Assembly (NCBI GenBank): GCA_963712815.1
Contig: CAVQJL010000007.1
Span: 186,001 to 250,000 of the forward strand
From: RPQJ01 sp963712815
GTDB lineage: Bacteria; Pseudomonadota; Gammaproteobacteria; Steroidobacterales; Steroidobacteraceae
DNA length: 64,000 nucleotides
Reading direction: 5' to 3'
Shown: positions 1-8,433 of the stretch, piece by piece
How positions within the stretch are numbered: position 1 is the stretch's first letter
How the letters are laid out: the number at the start of each line of letters is the position of its first letter
Program-made: the position numbers and the translations under genes
The notes under the pieces: generated by a model
The model's database searches: none
What the model saw: the letters and a program-made list of their open reading frames with translations, nothing else
What the model was told of the DNA's origin: nothing

Positions 1-1024
1 AGCTGGCGTTGCCGATCGCCTGACGGCGGGCGTTGTCGGCCGCGCGGGCGACGAGCACGGCTTCGCCCTCCACGCCCACCACCTCGGCCGCCCGGCGCGC
101 CAGCGGCAGCGAGAAGTTGCCGATCCCGCAGAAGAGGTCGAGCACCCGATCGCCAGGCTGCGGATCGAGCTGCTCAACCGCACGCGCGACCATCGACTGG
201 TTCAGCCGCGCATTCACCTGGATGAAGTCGGTCGGCTCGAACTCCAGGGTGACGTCGAAGGCGTCGAGGCGGTAGTGCAGCGGCGCGTGGCCCGGCGTCA
301 GCGGCGCCACGGTGGCCGGGCCACCGGGTTGCAGGTAGAGCCGCACGCCCTGGCTGCGCTCGAAGTCGCGCAGTCGATCGAGATCGGCCGCCGTGGGCGG
401 ATCGAGCACGCGCAGCACGACGGCGCAGCCGTTGTCGGCCGCCGCCACCTCCGCCTGCGGCAAGCGCGCCGCGATCGACAGCCCGCCCACGAGTTCGGCC
501 AGCGGATCGATCAGCCGGTCGAGCGGCGGGGCGAGGATGCGGCACTCGTGCAGGTCGGCGACGTAGGGTGCCGCGCGCTCCCGGAAGCCCACCACCACCC
601 GCCCCTTGCGTGTGACGTACTTGATGCCGAGGCGCGCCCGCCGACGGTAGCCCCATACCGGGCCGGTCAACGGCTCGAGCAGGCGCGCGGGCTCGACATC
701 GCCGAGGCGCGCCAGGTTTTCGAGGAGCTGCGACTGCTTGAAGGCGAGCTGGGCCGCCGGTTCGAGATGCTGCAGCGCGCAGCCGCCGCAGGTGCCGTAG
801 TGCGGGCACGGCGCGGCCACGCGGTCGGGGCTCGCCACGAGCACCGACTCGAGCACGGCCTCGTCGAAGTTGCGATGGCGACGAACGCGCCTCAATACCA
901 CCCGCTCGCCCGGCAGCGCGCCCGCGACGAACACGGCCTTGCCGTCGATGCGCACGACGCCGTCGGCTTCGTGCGAGAGGTCGACGACGTCGGCCTCCTC
1001 CGGCGCCGCGCTGATGCGCTTCAT
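1..1024 (-). CDS. rlmD: 23S rRNA (uracil-1939-C5)-methyltransferase RlmD, partial at the window edge
   Basis: The first 341 codons are visible and the C-terminal part lies beyond position 1. The product uses SAM to methylate U1939 of 23S rRNA in the cytoplasm. An N-terminal TRAM domain (about residues 1-55) is followed by the iron-sulfur cysteine cluster CPHYGTCGGC at about residues 73-82 and the SAM-binding motif VLDLFCGIGNFSLP near residue 300. The catalytic Cys and Glu should lie in the missing part (E. coli RlmD has about 433 residues). The ATG at 1024 overlaps the stop of the upstream exonuclease gene by 4 nt (ATGA), which fixes the start and suggests translational coupling. Identification rests on the cysteine cluster plus the methyltransferase motif. 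RlmC is less likely given the TRAM domain. Confidence 0.9.
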   Translation of the reverse strand, partial: MKRISAAPEEADVVDLSHEADGVVRIDGKAVFVAGALPGERVVLRRVRRHRNFDEAVLESVLVASPDRVAAPCPHYGTCGGCALQHLEPAAQLAFKQSQLLENLARLGDVEPARLLEPLTGPVWGYRRRARLGIKYVTRKGRVVVGFRERAAPYVADLHECRILAPPLDRLIDPLAELVGGLSIAARLPQAEVAAADNGCAVVLRVLDPPTAADLDRLRDFERSQGVRLYLQPGGPATVAPLTPGHAPLHYRLDAFDVTLEFEPTDFIQVNARLNQSMVARAVEQLDPQPGDRVLDLFCGIGNFSLPLARRAAEVVGVEGEAVLVARAADNARRQAIGNAS

Positions 1025-1810
1025 CCGCCCCCGGCCGTCCAGGCATCGAGGAACTCGGCGAGGTGCGGCCGCGCCGCACCGCCGAGCCAGTCGCGCACCA
1101 GGGAGCACTCGCGCTCGTGCTCCTCCGGCGTGAGCCGGCCGCGCAGCAGCTCGAATCGCAGGTACACGAGGTAGGTGTTGATGACGTCCGTCTCGCAGTA
1201 GTTGCGGATGTCCTCGATGCGTCCCTCGAGGAATGCGTCCCAGACGAGCTCCCCCGACATCCCGAGCTTGCCCGGCAGTCCGAGCAGCTGCGCCATCTTG
1301 TCGAGGCCGACGCGACCGCGACCCTGGAAGCCCGAGAGGACGTCCATGAGGTCGACGTGGCGCCAGTGGAAACGGCTGATGTAGTTGTTCCAGCGGAACG
1401 ACTGGTCCTCCTCGCCCATCTCCCAGTAGCGGTGCGCCTGCACGCCGTGGCGCAGCGCGCGGTAGTGCAGCACCGGCAGGTCGAAGCCGCTGCCGTTCCA
1501 GCTCACGAGCGTCGGACTGAAGCGCTCGATGCCCTCGAAGAAGCGCCGCACCAGCTCGGACTCGGGCGCAGTCGACCTCGCCGAGGCTCCAGGCCTTGAA
1601 CCCGTCGCGCGTGCGCATGGCGACCGAGATGGCCACCACCCGGTGCTGCTCGAGCGAGAGGAACTCCGAGCCCGTCTGCTCGCGCTGGCGGGTCTGCATG
1701 ACGTAGCCCACCTGCTTGTCGGTGAGGCCCTCGAGGCCGTGCAGGCGGCGCCCGAACTCGACGTCGGGCACGGTCTCGATGTCGAAGGCGAAGACGTTGC
1801 TGATGGTCAC
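1021..1810 (-). pseudogene. PolB-type 3'-5' exonuclease family protein, frameshifted by one base
   Basis: The product resembles the family annotated as predicted 3'-5' exonuclease related to the PolB exonuclease domain (DEDD fold). The N-terminal half starts at GTG 1810, overlaps the acpS stop by 4 nt, and carries exonuclease motif I (FAFDIETVPD). The C-terminal half is in another frame and carries motif II (SWNGSGFDLPVLHYRAL) and motif III (YCETDVINTYLVYLRF), ending at 1021. The two halves join only if one base is removed near 1564-1582. Dropping one G of the plus-strand GGG at 1564-1566 gives a continuous reading of about 262 residues (GEVDCAESELVRRFF at the junction). The ATG at 1551 therefore yields only a fragment without motif I. 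Whether the shift is a sequence error or a real mutation cannot be told here. The exact cellular substrate of this family is not established. Confidence 0.8.
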
Positions 1811-2196
1811 TGGGACTCCTTGCGCATGAGCACGGCGACGGCCACGACGAGCCCCGCCTCGTCGGTGAGGGTGACGTGGCCCTCGCCCGCGCCGAGGCGG
1901 TCGCGCAGGGCCCGGCCGCGCTCGGACCAGATCGGCTCCGGTCGGCCCCAGGCGTTCGGCGCGATGCCGACGTCGCGGATCCAGATGCCGTGCGCAAAGC
2001 CGGTGCCGAGCGCCTTGACGATCGCCTCCTTGGCGGCAAAGCGCATGGCGAGGAAGCGCACCGGCCGCTTGTAGCGGCGGAAGGCCTCCTCCTCCTGCGG
2101 CATCAGCAGCCGGCGCACGAAGTGCTCGCCGTGGCGGGCGAACACCTCCTCGATGCGGGCGAGCTGCACGACGTCGGTGCCGATGCCGAAGATCAC
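1807..2196 (-). CDS. acpS: holo-[acyl-carrier-protein] synthase AcpS
   Basis: Transfers 4'-phosphopantetheine from CoA to the serine of apo-acyl carrier protein, activating it for fatty acid synthesis in the cytoplasm. The 129-residue protein has the family's usual length (about 126), the N-terminal GIGTDVVQLARIEE with the Mg-binding Asp, and the second signature FAAKEAIVKALGTG at about residues 53-66. It starts with GTG at 2196. It lies 9 bp downstream of pdxJ and its stop overlaps the following exonuclease gene by 4 nt, as part of the recO-pdxJ-acpS block common in Gammaproteobacteria. Nothing looks degenerate. Confidence 0.96.
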   Translation of the reverse strand: MIFGIGTDVVQLARIEEVFARHGEHFVRRLLMPQEEEAFRRYKRPVRFLAMRFAAKEAIVKALGTGFAHGIWIRDVGIAPNAWGRPEPIWSERGRALRDRLGAGEGHVTLTDEAGLVVAVAVLMRKESQ

Positions 2197-2205
2197 GCCG
2201 CGCCT

Positions 2206-2958
2206 TCAGCCGCCGGTGGCGAGGCCGTGGCGCGCGGCGGTCATGAGGTCCTTCATGCCCCGCACCGCTGCAGCCATGCCGTCCACGACGGCGCGCGCCA
2301 CGATGGCGTGGCCGATGTTGAGCTCGACGATCTCGGCGATGGCCGCGACCGGCTGCACGTTGTGGTAGTGCAGGCCGTGACCGGCGTGCACGGTGAGGCC
2401 GATGCGCGAGCCGAATCGCGCCGCCTCGAGCAGCCGCGACAGCTCGAGCGCCTGGCGCTCGCCGGCGGCCTCGGCGTAGGCGCCAGTGTGCAGCTCGACC
2501 ACGGGCGCGCCGGCTTCGAACGCGGCCTCGAGCTGCGCGGGCTCGGGATCGACGAACAGCGACACGCGGCTGCCCGCCTCGCGCAGCGACGCGCAGGCGT
2601 CCCGCAGCCGGTCGAGCTGAGCGACGACGTCGAGACCGCCTTCCGTGGTGAGCTCCTCGCGTCGCTCGGGCACGAGGCAGCAGTCCTGCGGGCGGATTCG
2701 GCGCGCGATGGCGATCATGCCGTCGGTCGCCGCCATCTCGAGGTTCATGCGCGTCTGCAGCGCCTGGCGCATGCGCTCGACGTCGTGGTCCTGGATGTGA
2801 CGACGGTCCTCGCGCAGGTGCAGCGTGATGCTGTCCGCGCCCGACTGCTCCGCGATCAGCGCGGCGAGCAGCGGGTCGGGGTAGCTCGCGCGGCGCACCT
2901 GGCGCAGCGTGGCCACGTGGTCGATGTTGACGCCGAGTCGCAGCGGATGGGTCAGCAC
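2206..2958 (-). CDS. pdxJ: pyridoxine 5'-phosphate synthase PdxJ
   Basis: Condenses 3-amino-2-oxopropyl phosphate with deoxyxylulose 5-phosphate to form pyridoxine 5'-phosphate, the closing step of the DXP-dependent vitamin B6 pathway. The 250-residue TIM-barrel protein has the family N-terminus LGVNIDHVATLRQ (about residues 8-20) and the conserved segments ITLHLREDRRHI and VHAGHGLHYHNV. The start is GTG at 2958, 3 bp after the recO stop. It sits between recO and acpS as in E. coli and Pseudomonas. The precursor DXP is shared with the isoprenoid enzymes Dxr, IspD and IspF encoded elsewhere in the window. Confidence 0.96.
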   Translation of the reverse strand: MLTHPLRLGVNIDHVATLRQVRRASYPDPLLAALIAEQSGADSITLHLREDRRHIQDHDVERMRQALQTRMNLEMAATDGMIAIARRIRPQDCCLVPERREELTTEGGLDVVAQLDRLRDACASLREAGSRVSLFVDPEPAQLEAAFEAGAPVVELHTGAYAEAAGERQALELSRLLEAARFGSRIGLTVHAGHGLHYHNVQPVAAIAEIVELNIGHAIVARAVVDGMAAAVRGMKDLMTAARHGLATGG

Positions 2959-2961
2959 GTT

Positions 2962-3711
2962 TCAGCCTCCGGGTCCGGGTGCACCGTGGGCGCGCATCGC
3001 GCGCATGACCTCGCGCGTGCGCAGCGGTCGGCCGTCGAGACACTGCTCGATGGCGGCGCGCAGCAGCCGGCGCGCATCGGCGAGGCTCTGCGGGTCGGCG
3101 AGTTCCTCGCGGGCGAGCGACAGCAGCGAGGTGCCCGCGAAGATCATCGCCCCCTCGGCCACGCCGTGCACGGCCTCGGCGCCCCCGTCGACACGGTAGC
3201 GATAGGCGCGCCCGGGCTCGATGGGCTCGCCGCTGCCCGCATCCTGCGCGAGATCGAGTCCCCAGCCGAGCTCCACGAGCAGTCGCTTCTCGAACAGGCG
3301 CAGGGCGCGCGCTGGGTCGACCGCGGCGTCCTGCAGGCCGGCGACGAGGCGCTCGTAGGCCTCGTAGAGCTGCGGGTGCGGATCCTGCCGGGGCAGCAGC
3401 TTGAGCAGCAGCTCGTTGACGTAGAAGCCGCTCATCAGGCGGTCGCCCGAGAGAAAGGCCGGCGGGCGGACGGTCTCCGCGCCGGTCAGCTGGCCCGCCT
3501 CGCCGCGTGCGCTCCACGACACCAGGACCTCGGCGAACGGCTGCAGCGCGGCCGGCAGCGCCGAGCCGCCGCGGCGCGCGGCGCGCGCGAACAGCGACAC
3601 GCGGCCGTGGGCCCGGGTGAATAGCTCCAGAATGCGGCTCGATTCGCGAAACGGGTAGTGGTGCAGCAGGAACGCAGGCTCGAGCTGCACCCGTCGCGCC
3701 GCGGCCGTCAC
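2962..3711 (-). CDS. recO: DNA repair protein RecO
   Basis: Mediator of the RecFOR pathway: binds SSB and single-stranded DNA and helps load RecA at gaps. The 249-residue product has the N-terminal OB-fold portion (FLLHHYPFRESSRILELFTRA, split here as HHYPFRESSRILELFT) and an all-helical C-terminal part ending in an arginine-rich tail. The GTG start at 3711 overlaps the era stop by 4 nt. The zinc-ribbon cysteines found in some RecO proteins are not evident, as in the enterobacterial type. The era-recO-pdxJ order supports the call. Confidence 0.92.
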   Translation of the reverse strand: MTAAARRVQLEPAFLLHHYPFRESSRILELFTRAHGRVSLFARAARRGGSALPAALQPFAEVLVSWSARGEAGQLTGAETVRPPAFLSGDRLMSGFYVNELLLKLLPRQDPHPQLYEAYERLVAGLQDAAVDPARALRLFEKRLLVELGWGLDLAQDAGSGEPIEPGRAYRYRVDGGAEAVHGVAEGAMIFAGTSLLSLAREELADPQSLADARRLLRAAIEQCLDGRPLRTREVMRAMRAHGAPGPGG

Positions 3712-4646
3712 GTCTCGAACCCGAAGCGACGCAGCAGGCTTTCGTCGTCCGACCAGCCCTCGCGCACCTTGACCCAGAGCTCGAGGTGCACGGGACGGCC
3801 GAAGTGATCACGGAGCTCGAGTCGCGCGGCGCGCCCGACCTCCTTCAGCAGTTCGCCGCCCTTGCCGATGACGATCGCCTTCTGGCCGGTGCGCTCCACC
3901 CAGATCACCGCCTGGATGACCAGCTTGTCCCGCTCGTCCTCGGCCTCGCCCATGCCCTCCACCTCGACGAACAGGCCGTAGGGCAGTTCCTCCTGCAGGC
4001 GGCGCGTCAGCTTCTCGCGGATGATCTCGGCCGCCATGAAGCGGTCGCTGGCGTCGGTGAGCTGGTCGGGCGGATACAGCTGCGGCGACTCGGGCAGGTA
4101 GCGAGCGATCACCTCGGGCAGGCGCTCGAGGTTCTTGTGCTTGAGTGCCGACAGCGGCAGGACCTCGGCGAACTCCGCCCGCGCCGCGACCTCGGCGATG
4201 AACGGGAGCAGGCGCTGCTTCGGATGGGCGCGGTCCACCTTGTTGATCACGAGGATGATCGGGCGGCCGGCGCGGCGCAGCTCCTCGAGCGCCCGCTCGT
4301 CCTCCTCGGTCCAGCGCAGCGCCTCGATGAGGAACAGGTTGACGTCGGCGTCGGCGAGCGAGGCGAGCGCGGTGCGGTTCATGTAGCGATTGATCGCGCG
4401 CGGCTGCTTCGAGTGGATGCCGGGCAGGTCGGCGAACACGATCTGCAGGCCCGGCCGGGTCAGCACCCCGTGGATGCGCGTTCGGGTCGTCTGCGGCTTC
4501 GGGCTCACGATGCTGATCTTGCGGCCGAGCAGCGCGTTCAACAGCGTCGACTTGCCGACGTTCGGCCGGCCGACCAGCGCGGCAATCCCGCAGCGGCCGC
4601 CGCCCGTCACTGCGCCCTCGCCTTCCGCGACCCCGGGCCCGCTCAT
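3708..4646 (-). CDS. era: GTPase Era
   Basis: Ras-like GTPase that binds the 3' end of 16S rRNA and assists 30S subunit maturation. The 312-residue protein has the P-loop GRPNVGKS at about residues 26-33, the G3 motif DLPGI, the G4 motif NKVD, and a C-terminal KH domain with IVIGKGGELLKEVG. The ATG at 4646 was chosen because it overlaps the rnc stop by 4 nt and leaves a 20-residue lead before the G domain, a little longer than in E. coli Era (301 residues). The frame is open further upstream inside rnc, but that reading has no homologous content. Confidence 0.96.
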   Translation of the reverse strand: MSGPGVAEGEGAVTGGGRCGIAALVGRPNVGKSTLLNALLGRKISIVSPKPQTTRTRIHGVLTRPGLQIVFADLPGIHSKQPRAINRYMNRTALASLADADVNLFLIEALRWTEEDERALEELRRAGRPIILVINKVDRAHPKQRLLPFIAEVAARAEFAEVLPLSALKHKNLERLPEVIARYLPESPQLYPPDQLTDASDRFMAAEIIREKLTRRLQEELPYGLFVEVEGMGEAEDERDKLVIQAVIWVERTGQKAIVIGKGGELLKEVGRAARLELRDHFGRPVHLELWVKVREGWSDDESLLRRFGFET

Positions 4647-5332
4647 GGCACGCCCACCGGCCGGGACAGCGTCTCGAGCAACTGCCGCGCGGCTTCCTGT
4701 TCCGCGCGGCGGCGGCTCGAGCCCTCGCCGAGCGCCTGCAGCTCGAGCGCCTCGACCTCGCAGCGGGCGACGAACCACTGCTCGTGCGGCTCGCCGCTCA
4801 CCGCCTCCACCGCGTAGGCCGGCAGGGGCAGGCCGCGCGCCTGCAACTGCTCCTGCAGGCGCGTCTTCGGGTCCTTGAGTTCCTGGGCCTGCGGTAATGC
4901 GCCGACCCGGACCGCGAACAGAGACTCGACGACCGCGATGGCCGCAGCGATTCCGCCGTCCACGTACACCGCTCCGAACAGCGCCTCGAGTGCGTCGGCG
5001 AGGATCGAGCTGCGACGGTGCCCGCCGCTCTTCATCTCCCCGCCGCCGAGCCGCAGCTGCTCGCCGAGTCGCAGTTCCGCGGCGACCTCGGCCAGCGAGC
5101 TGCCGCTCACCAGCGCCGCCCGGTAGCGGCTGAGCTCGCCCTCGTCGGCATCCGGGCAGGCACGGAACAGCAGCGCGGCGACGGCGAAGTTGAGCACGGC
5201 GTCCCCCACGAACTCGAGCCGCTCGTAGTTGCGCCGGCCGGCGCTGCGGTGGGTCAGCGCCGCCTCGAGCAGCTCCGGGTCTCGGAACTCGTAACCGAGC
5301 CGCGCCCGGGCCCATTCGCCGGCGGTCAGCAA
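4643..5332 (-). CDS. rnc: ribonuclease III
   Basis: Double-strand-specific endoribonuclease that processes rRNA precursors and some mRNAs. The RNase III domain shows the signature ERLEFVGDAVL at about residues 37-47, and a double-stranded RNA-binding domain occupies the C-terminal third (DPKTRLQEQLQARGLPLPAY). I place the start at TTG 5332, which gives 229 residues (E. coli 226) with the N-terminus aligned to LGYEF. It begins 7 bp after the stop of the preceding DUF4845 gene. The in-frame ATG at 5416 would add 28 low-complexity Ser/Arg residues inside that gene and is unlikely. The rnc-era-recO order is standard. Confidence 0.9.
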   Translation of the reverse strand: MLTAGEWARARLGYEFRDPELLEAALTHRSAGRRNYERLEFVGDAVLNFAVAALLFRACPDADEGELSRYRAALVSGSSLAEVAAELRLGEQLRLGGGEMKSGGHRRSSILADALEALFGAVYVDGGIAAAIAVVESLFAVRVGALPQAQELKDPKTRLQEQLQARGLPLPAYAVEAVSGEPHEQWFVARCEVEALELQALGEGSSRRRAEQEAARQLLETLSRPVGVP

Positions 5333-5339
5333 GCCCGGC

Positions 5340-5705
5340 TCACTGCTGCACGGTGACGGTTTTGTCGAACTTCGCGAGCAGGAAGACGTTCGCGACGAAC
5401 GGCTGCTCGACCTCATAGGCCGCGCTCACGTCGTACCCTTCGTTGGTCTTCTTGATCACGACTTCCTTCCAGCCGATCCCCTTGATGTCCTCCACGTCCC
5501 AGCGCCGCTCCAGCGAGTTGCGGATGAGCTGGGGATTGGAGTCGATCGCGGCGTGCTCGTCGCGCACCTGCTCGAGCGCGCGTGCCACCTTGGTGTAGTC
5601 GAGGTAGACGGGCACGAGGCGGATCGCCCCGTACAGGCCGGCACCGAGGATGAGGAGGATGGTGACCATCCCGAGGAAGGTCGCACCGCGCTGACGCTGT
5701 TTCAT
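5340..5705 (-). CDS. DUF4845 family membrane protein
   Basis: A 121-residue protein with one N-terminal membrane segment (about residues 10-32, following KQRQRGATFLGMVTILLILG) and a small extracytoplasmic domain. It matches the DUF4845 type that occurs between lepB and rnc in Pseudomonas, Xanthomonadales and Betaproteobacteria. The N-terminus (RGATFLG before a hydrophobic stretch) faintly resembles a type IV pilin leader, but no further pilin features are visible. No function is established for the family. It begins 19 bp after the lepB stop. Confidence 0.8.
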   Translation of the reverse strand: MKQRQRGATFLGMVTILLILGAGLYGAIRLVPVYLDYTKVARALEQVRDEHAAIDSNPQLIRNSLERRWDVEDIKGIGWKEVVIKKTNEGYDVSAAYEVEQPFVANVFLLAKFDKTVTVQQ

Positions 5706-5724
5706 GCAGGACTCCGGTGGCTGC

Positions 5725-6504
5725 TCAGTGGATGGCGCCGCCGATGCGGCTCCAGATGGGCGCGTTGGGAAGGTTCCAGTTCAGCCAGATCCGCACGGCC
5801 CGGCCCACGATGAGGTCCTCGGGCACGAAGCCGACCTCGGGGAAGCGGCTGTCGCGGCTGTTGTCGCGGTTGTCGCCCATCATGAAGTAGTGCCCCGGGG
5901 GCACGACCCCGTCGAAATCGTAGGAGGGCCGCCCGGGAATGTAGAGCACCCGGTGGGGCGCGTCGCCGAGTTGCTCCAGCGCCACCTGCGCACCCGTGTG
6001 CCCGAAGCCCTCGTAGAGGCCGTCGAGCGTGAGCGCCTGTGGCTGGCCATTGATGTAGACGCGCTTCTCTCGCACCACGACATGGTCGCCCGGCAGGCCC
6101 ACCAGCCGCTTGATGTAGTTGGTCGAGGGATCCGACGGCAGGCGGAACACGACCACGTCGCCGCGCTGCGGCGAGCCGAGCCCGACCACCTCGGTGTTGG
6201 CGACCGGCAGGCGCAGTCCGTAGGTGAACTTGTTCACGAAGATGAAGTCGCCGTCGAGCAGGGTCGGCATCATCGAGTCCGAGGGGATGCGGAACGGCTC
6301 GAACAGGAACGAGCGGATCACGAGCACGATCAGGATGATCGGGAAGAACGAGCGCGAGTACTCGACCAGCACCGGCTCGCCCGGCAGCGCGCCGGACCCG
6401 GCCCGGGCGAGGCGCCGCGGCTTGAAATACCAGGCATCCGCCGCCCAGACCAGGCCGGTCACGAGCGTGGCGATCACCAGCACGAACGAGAAGTCGAAGA
6501 TCAA
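5725..6504 (-). CDS. lepB: signal peptidase I LepB
   Basis: Inner-membrane protease that removes signal peptides from secreted proteins on the periplasmic side. The 259-residue protein has an N-terminal membrane helix, a second hydrophobic helix at about residues 53-65, the box B motif RIPSDSMMPTL with the catalytic Ser at about residue 77, and the catalytic Lys at about 132 in SDPSTNYIKRLVGLPGD. The box GHYFMMGDNRDNSRDSR is also present. The start is TTG at 6504, preceded at short spacing by the ribosome binding site GAGGTGA. It lies between lepA and the DUF4845 gene, as usual in this group. Confidence 0.95.
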   Translation of the reverse strand: MIFDFSFVLVIATLVTGLVWAADAWYFKPRRLARAGSGALPGEPVLVEYSRSFFPIILIVLVIRSFLFEPFRIPSDSMMPTLLDGDFIFVNKFTYGLRLPVANTEVVGLGSPQRGDVVVFRLPSDPSTNYIKRLVGLPGDHVVVREKRVYINGQPQALTLDGLYEGFGHTGAQVALEQLGDAPHRVLYIPGRPSYDFDGVVPPGHYFMMGDNRDNSRDSRFPEVGFVPEDLIVGRAVRIWLNWNLPNAPIWSRIGGAIH

Positions 6505-6528
6505 GAGTCACCTCAAGCGGGCTGCGCG

Positions 6529-6557
6529 AGTATTGTGCAATTCACGCGCCCCATCAA
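6529..6557 (-). promoter_or_regulatory. candidate sigma-70 promoter upstream of lepB
   Basis: On the minus strand a -35-like TTGATG (6552-6557) is followed by a 17-bp spacer and a -10-like AATACT (6529-6534). The predicted transcript would begin about 20 nt before the lepB TTG, which leaves room for its GAGGTGA ribosome binding site. Matches to consensus are only moderate and lepB may also be read from lepA. This is a visual prediction. Confidence 0.3.
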
Positions 6558-6589
6558 TGCCTTGCGTCACACCCCGGAGGGCCTTGGGG

Positions 6590-8386
6590 TCAGTCCTTGC
6601 GCCCCACCTGCAGCACCGCGAGGAACGCTTCCTGCGGAATCTCGACCTGCCCGAGCTGCTTCATGCGCTTCTTGCCCTCCTTCTGCTTCTCGAGGAGCTT
6701 GCGCTTGCGGCTGATGTCGCCGCCGTAGCACTTGGCGATCACGTTCTTGCGCAGCGCCTTGACGGTGGAGCGGGCGATCACGTGCGCGCCGATCGCGGCC
6801 TGGATCGCCACCTCGAACATCTGCCGCGGGATCAGCTCCTGCATCTTGTCCACCAGCTCGCGGCCGCGCTGGTAGGCGCTGTCGCGGTGGCTGATGATCG
6901 ATAGGGCGTCCACCTTGTCGTCGTTGATCAGGATGTCGAGCCGCACCAGCGGCGCGGCCTGGAAGCGGTCGAACTCGTAGTCGAACGAGGCGTAGCCCCG
7001 GCTGCAGCTCTTGAGTCGATCGAAGAAGTCGAGCACCACTTCGGCGAGCGGCAGCTCCCACTGCATGGACACCTGGTTGCCGAGGTACAGCAGCTTCTTC
7101 TGCACGCCGCGCTTCTCGAGGCACAGCTTCATGACCGGCCCGACGTAATCCGGCGGCAGCAGGATGTTGGCGATGATGATCGGCTCGCGCAGCTCGCGGA
7201 CCTTGTCGACCGGCGGGAGCTTGGTCGGGTTGTCGACGTTGACGACCTCGCCGCCGGTCGTGAGCACCTCGTAGATCACCGTCGGCGCGCTGGTCACGAG
7301 CGACAGCTCGTACTCCCGCTCGAGCCGCTCCTGCACGATGTCCATGTGCAGCAGGCCCAGGAAGCCGCAGCGGAAGCCGAAGCCGAGCGCCGTAGACATC
7401 TCGGGCTCGTAGTGCAGCGCCGAGTCGTTGAGCTTCAGCTTCTGCAGCGCGTCCCGGAAGGCCTCGTAGTCGTCCGAGCTCACCGGGAACAGGCCGGCGA
7501 ACACGCGCGGCTTGATCGCCTTGAAGCCGGGCAGCGGCTCGGCGCAGGGTCGCGGGTCGAGCGTGATGGTGTCGCCCACCGGCGCGCCGTCGATCTCCTT
7601 GATGCCGGCGATGACGAAGCCGACCTCGCCCGTCTGGAGCGAATCGGCGACCAGCGACTTCGGCGTGAAACGGCCGAGCTTGTCGACCTGGTGCGCGCGC
7701 CCGGTGGTCCAGACGCGGATCTTCTGCCCGGTGCGCAGCGAGCCGTTCACGACGCGCACCAGCGACACGACGCCCACGTAGTTGTCGTACCAGGAGTCGA
7801 TGATCAGCGCCTGCAGCGGGCCGTCCGGATCGCCCTTCGGCGGCGGCACGCGACGGACGAGTTCCTCGAGCAGTTCGGCGACGTTCTCGCCGGTCTTGGC
7901 GCTGACGCGCACGGCGTCCTCGGCCTCGATGCCGATGATCTCCTCGATCTCCTTGATGACGCGGGCCGGGTCAGCCGACGGCAGGTCGATCTTGTTGAGC
8001 ACCGGCACGACCTCGAGGCCCTGGTCGAGCGCCGTGTAGCAGTTGGCGACGCTCTGCGCCTCGACCCCCTGCGCGGCGTCCACCACCAGCAGCGCGCCCT
8101 CGCAGGCCGCGAGCGAGCGGGACACCTCGTAGGAGAAGTCCACGTGCCCCGGCGTGTCGATCAGGTTGAGCTGGTAGAGCTGGCCGTCGCGCGCCTTGTA
8201 GCGCAGCGAGACGCTCTGGGCCTTGATGGTGATGCCGCGCTCGCGCTCGAGATCCATCGAGTCGAGCACCTGCGCCTGCATCTCGCGGTCCTGCAGGCCG
8301 CCGCAGATCTGGATGAACCGGTCGGCGAGCGTGGACTTGCCGTGGTCGATGTGCGCGATGATGGAGAAGTTTCGGATCAGGTTCAT
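6590..8386 (-). CDS. lepA: elongation factor 4 (LepA)
   Basis: Translational GTPase that acts on ribosomes and affects initiation or back-translocation. The 598-residue protein (E. coli 599) starts with MNLIRNFSIIAHIDHGKSTL; the P-loop is at about residues 12-19, with the G3 motif DTPGHVDF and the G4 motif NKIDLP. The C-terminus carries the LepA-specific domain (VIAKCYGGDISRKRKLLEKQKEGKKRMK). The upstream ATG at 8419 adds only 11 residues with no family match, so 8386 was chosen. The gene lies in the usual place before lepB, but its upstream neighbour is a thioredoxin-fold gene and not mucD/degP. Confidence 0.96.
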   Translation of the reverse strand: MNLIRNFSIIAHIDHGKSTLADRFIQICGGLQDREMQAQVLDSMDLERERGITIKAQSVSLRYKARDGQLYQLNLIDTPGHVDFSYEVSRSLAACEGALLVVDAAQGVEAQSVANCYTALDQGLEVVPVLNKIDLPSADPARVIKEIEEIIGIEAEDAVRVSAKTGENVAELLEELVRRVPPPKGDPDGPLQALIIDSWYDNYVGVVSLVRVVNGSLRTGQKIRVWTTGRAHQVDKLGRFTPKSLVADSLQTGEVGFVIAGIKEIDGAPVGDTITLDPRPCAEPLPGFKAIKPRVFAGLFPVSSDDYEAFRDALQKLKLNDSALHYEPEMSTALGFGFRCGFLGLLHMDIVQERLEREYELSLVTSAPTVIYEVLTTGGEVVNVDNPTKLPPVDKVRELREPIIIANILLPPDYVGPVMKLCLEKRGVQKKLLYLGNQVSMQWELPLAEVVLDFFDRLKSCSRGYASFDYEFDRFQAAPLVRLDILINDDKVDALSIISHRDSAYQRGRELVDKMQELIPRQMFEVAIQAAIGAHVIARSTVKALRKNVIAKCYGGDISRKRKLLEKQKEGKKRMKQLGQVEIPQEAFLAVLQVGRKD

Positions 8387-8427
8387 CGGTGCGGGCACTC
8401 CGGCCCGGCGCCGGCGCAAAACGCGGC

Positions 8428-8433
8428 ATTATA
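8428..8433 (-). promoter_or_regulatory. isolated perfect -10 hexamer upstream of lepA
   Basis: A perfect TATAAT on the minus strand overlaps the stop codon of the preceding gene, about 40 bp before the lepA ATG, in a very GC-rich setting. No good -35 element is seen at 16-18 bp spacing, so promoter activity is uncertain. Confidence 0.3.

Noticed and set aside
1021..1551. The 176-residue frame as a complete exonuclease gene
   Set aside because: It lacks motif I, which is present just upstream in another frame behind a coupled GTG start.
5333..5416. ATG at 5416 as the rnc start
   Set aside because: It would add 28 Ser/Arg-rich residues lying within the preceding gene. TTG 5332 gives the normal family length.
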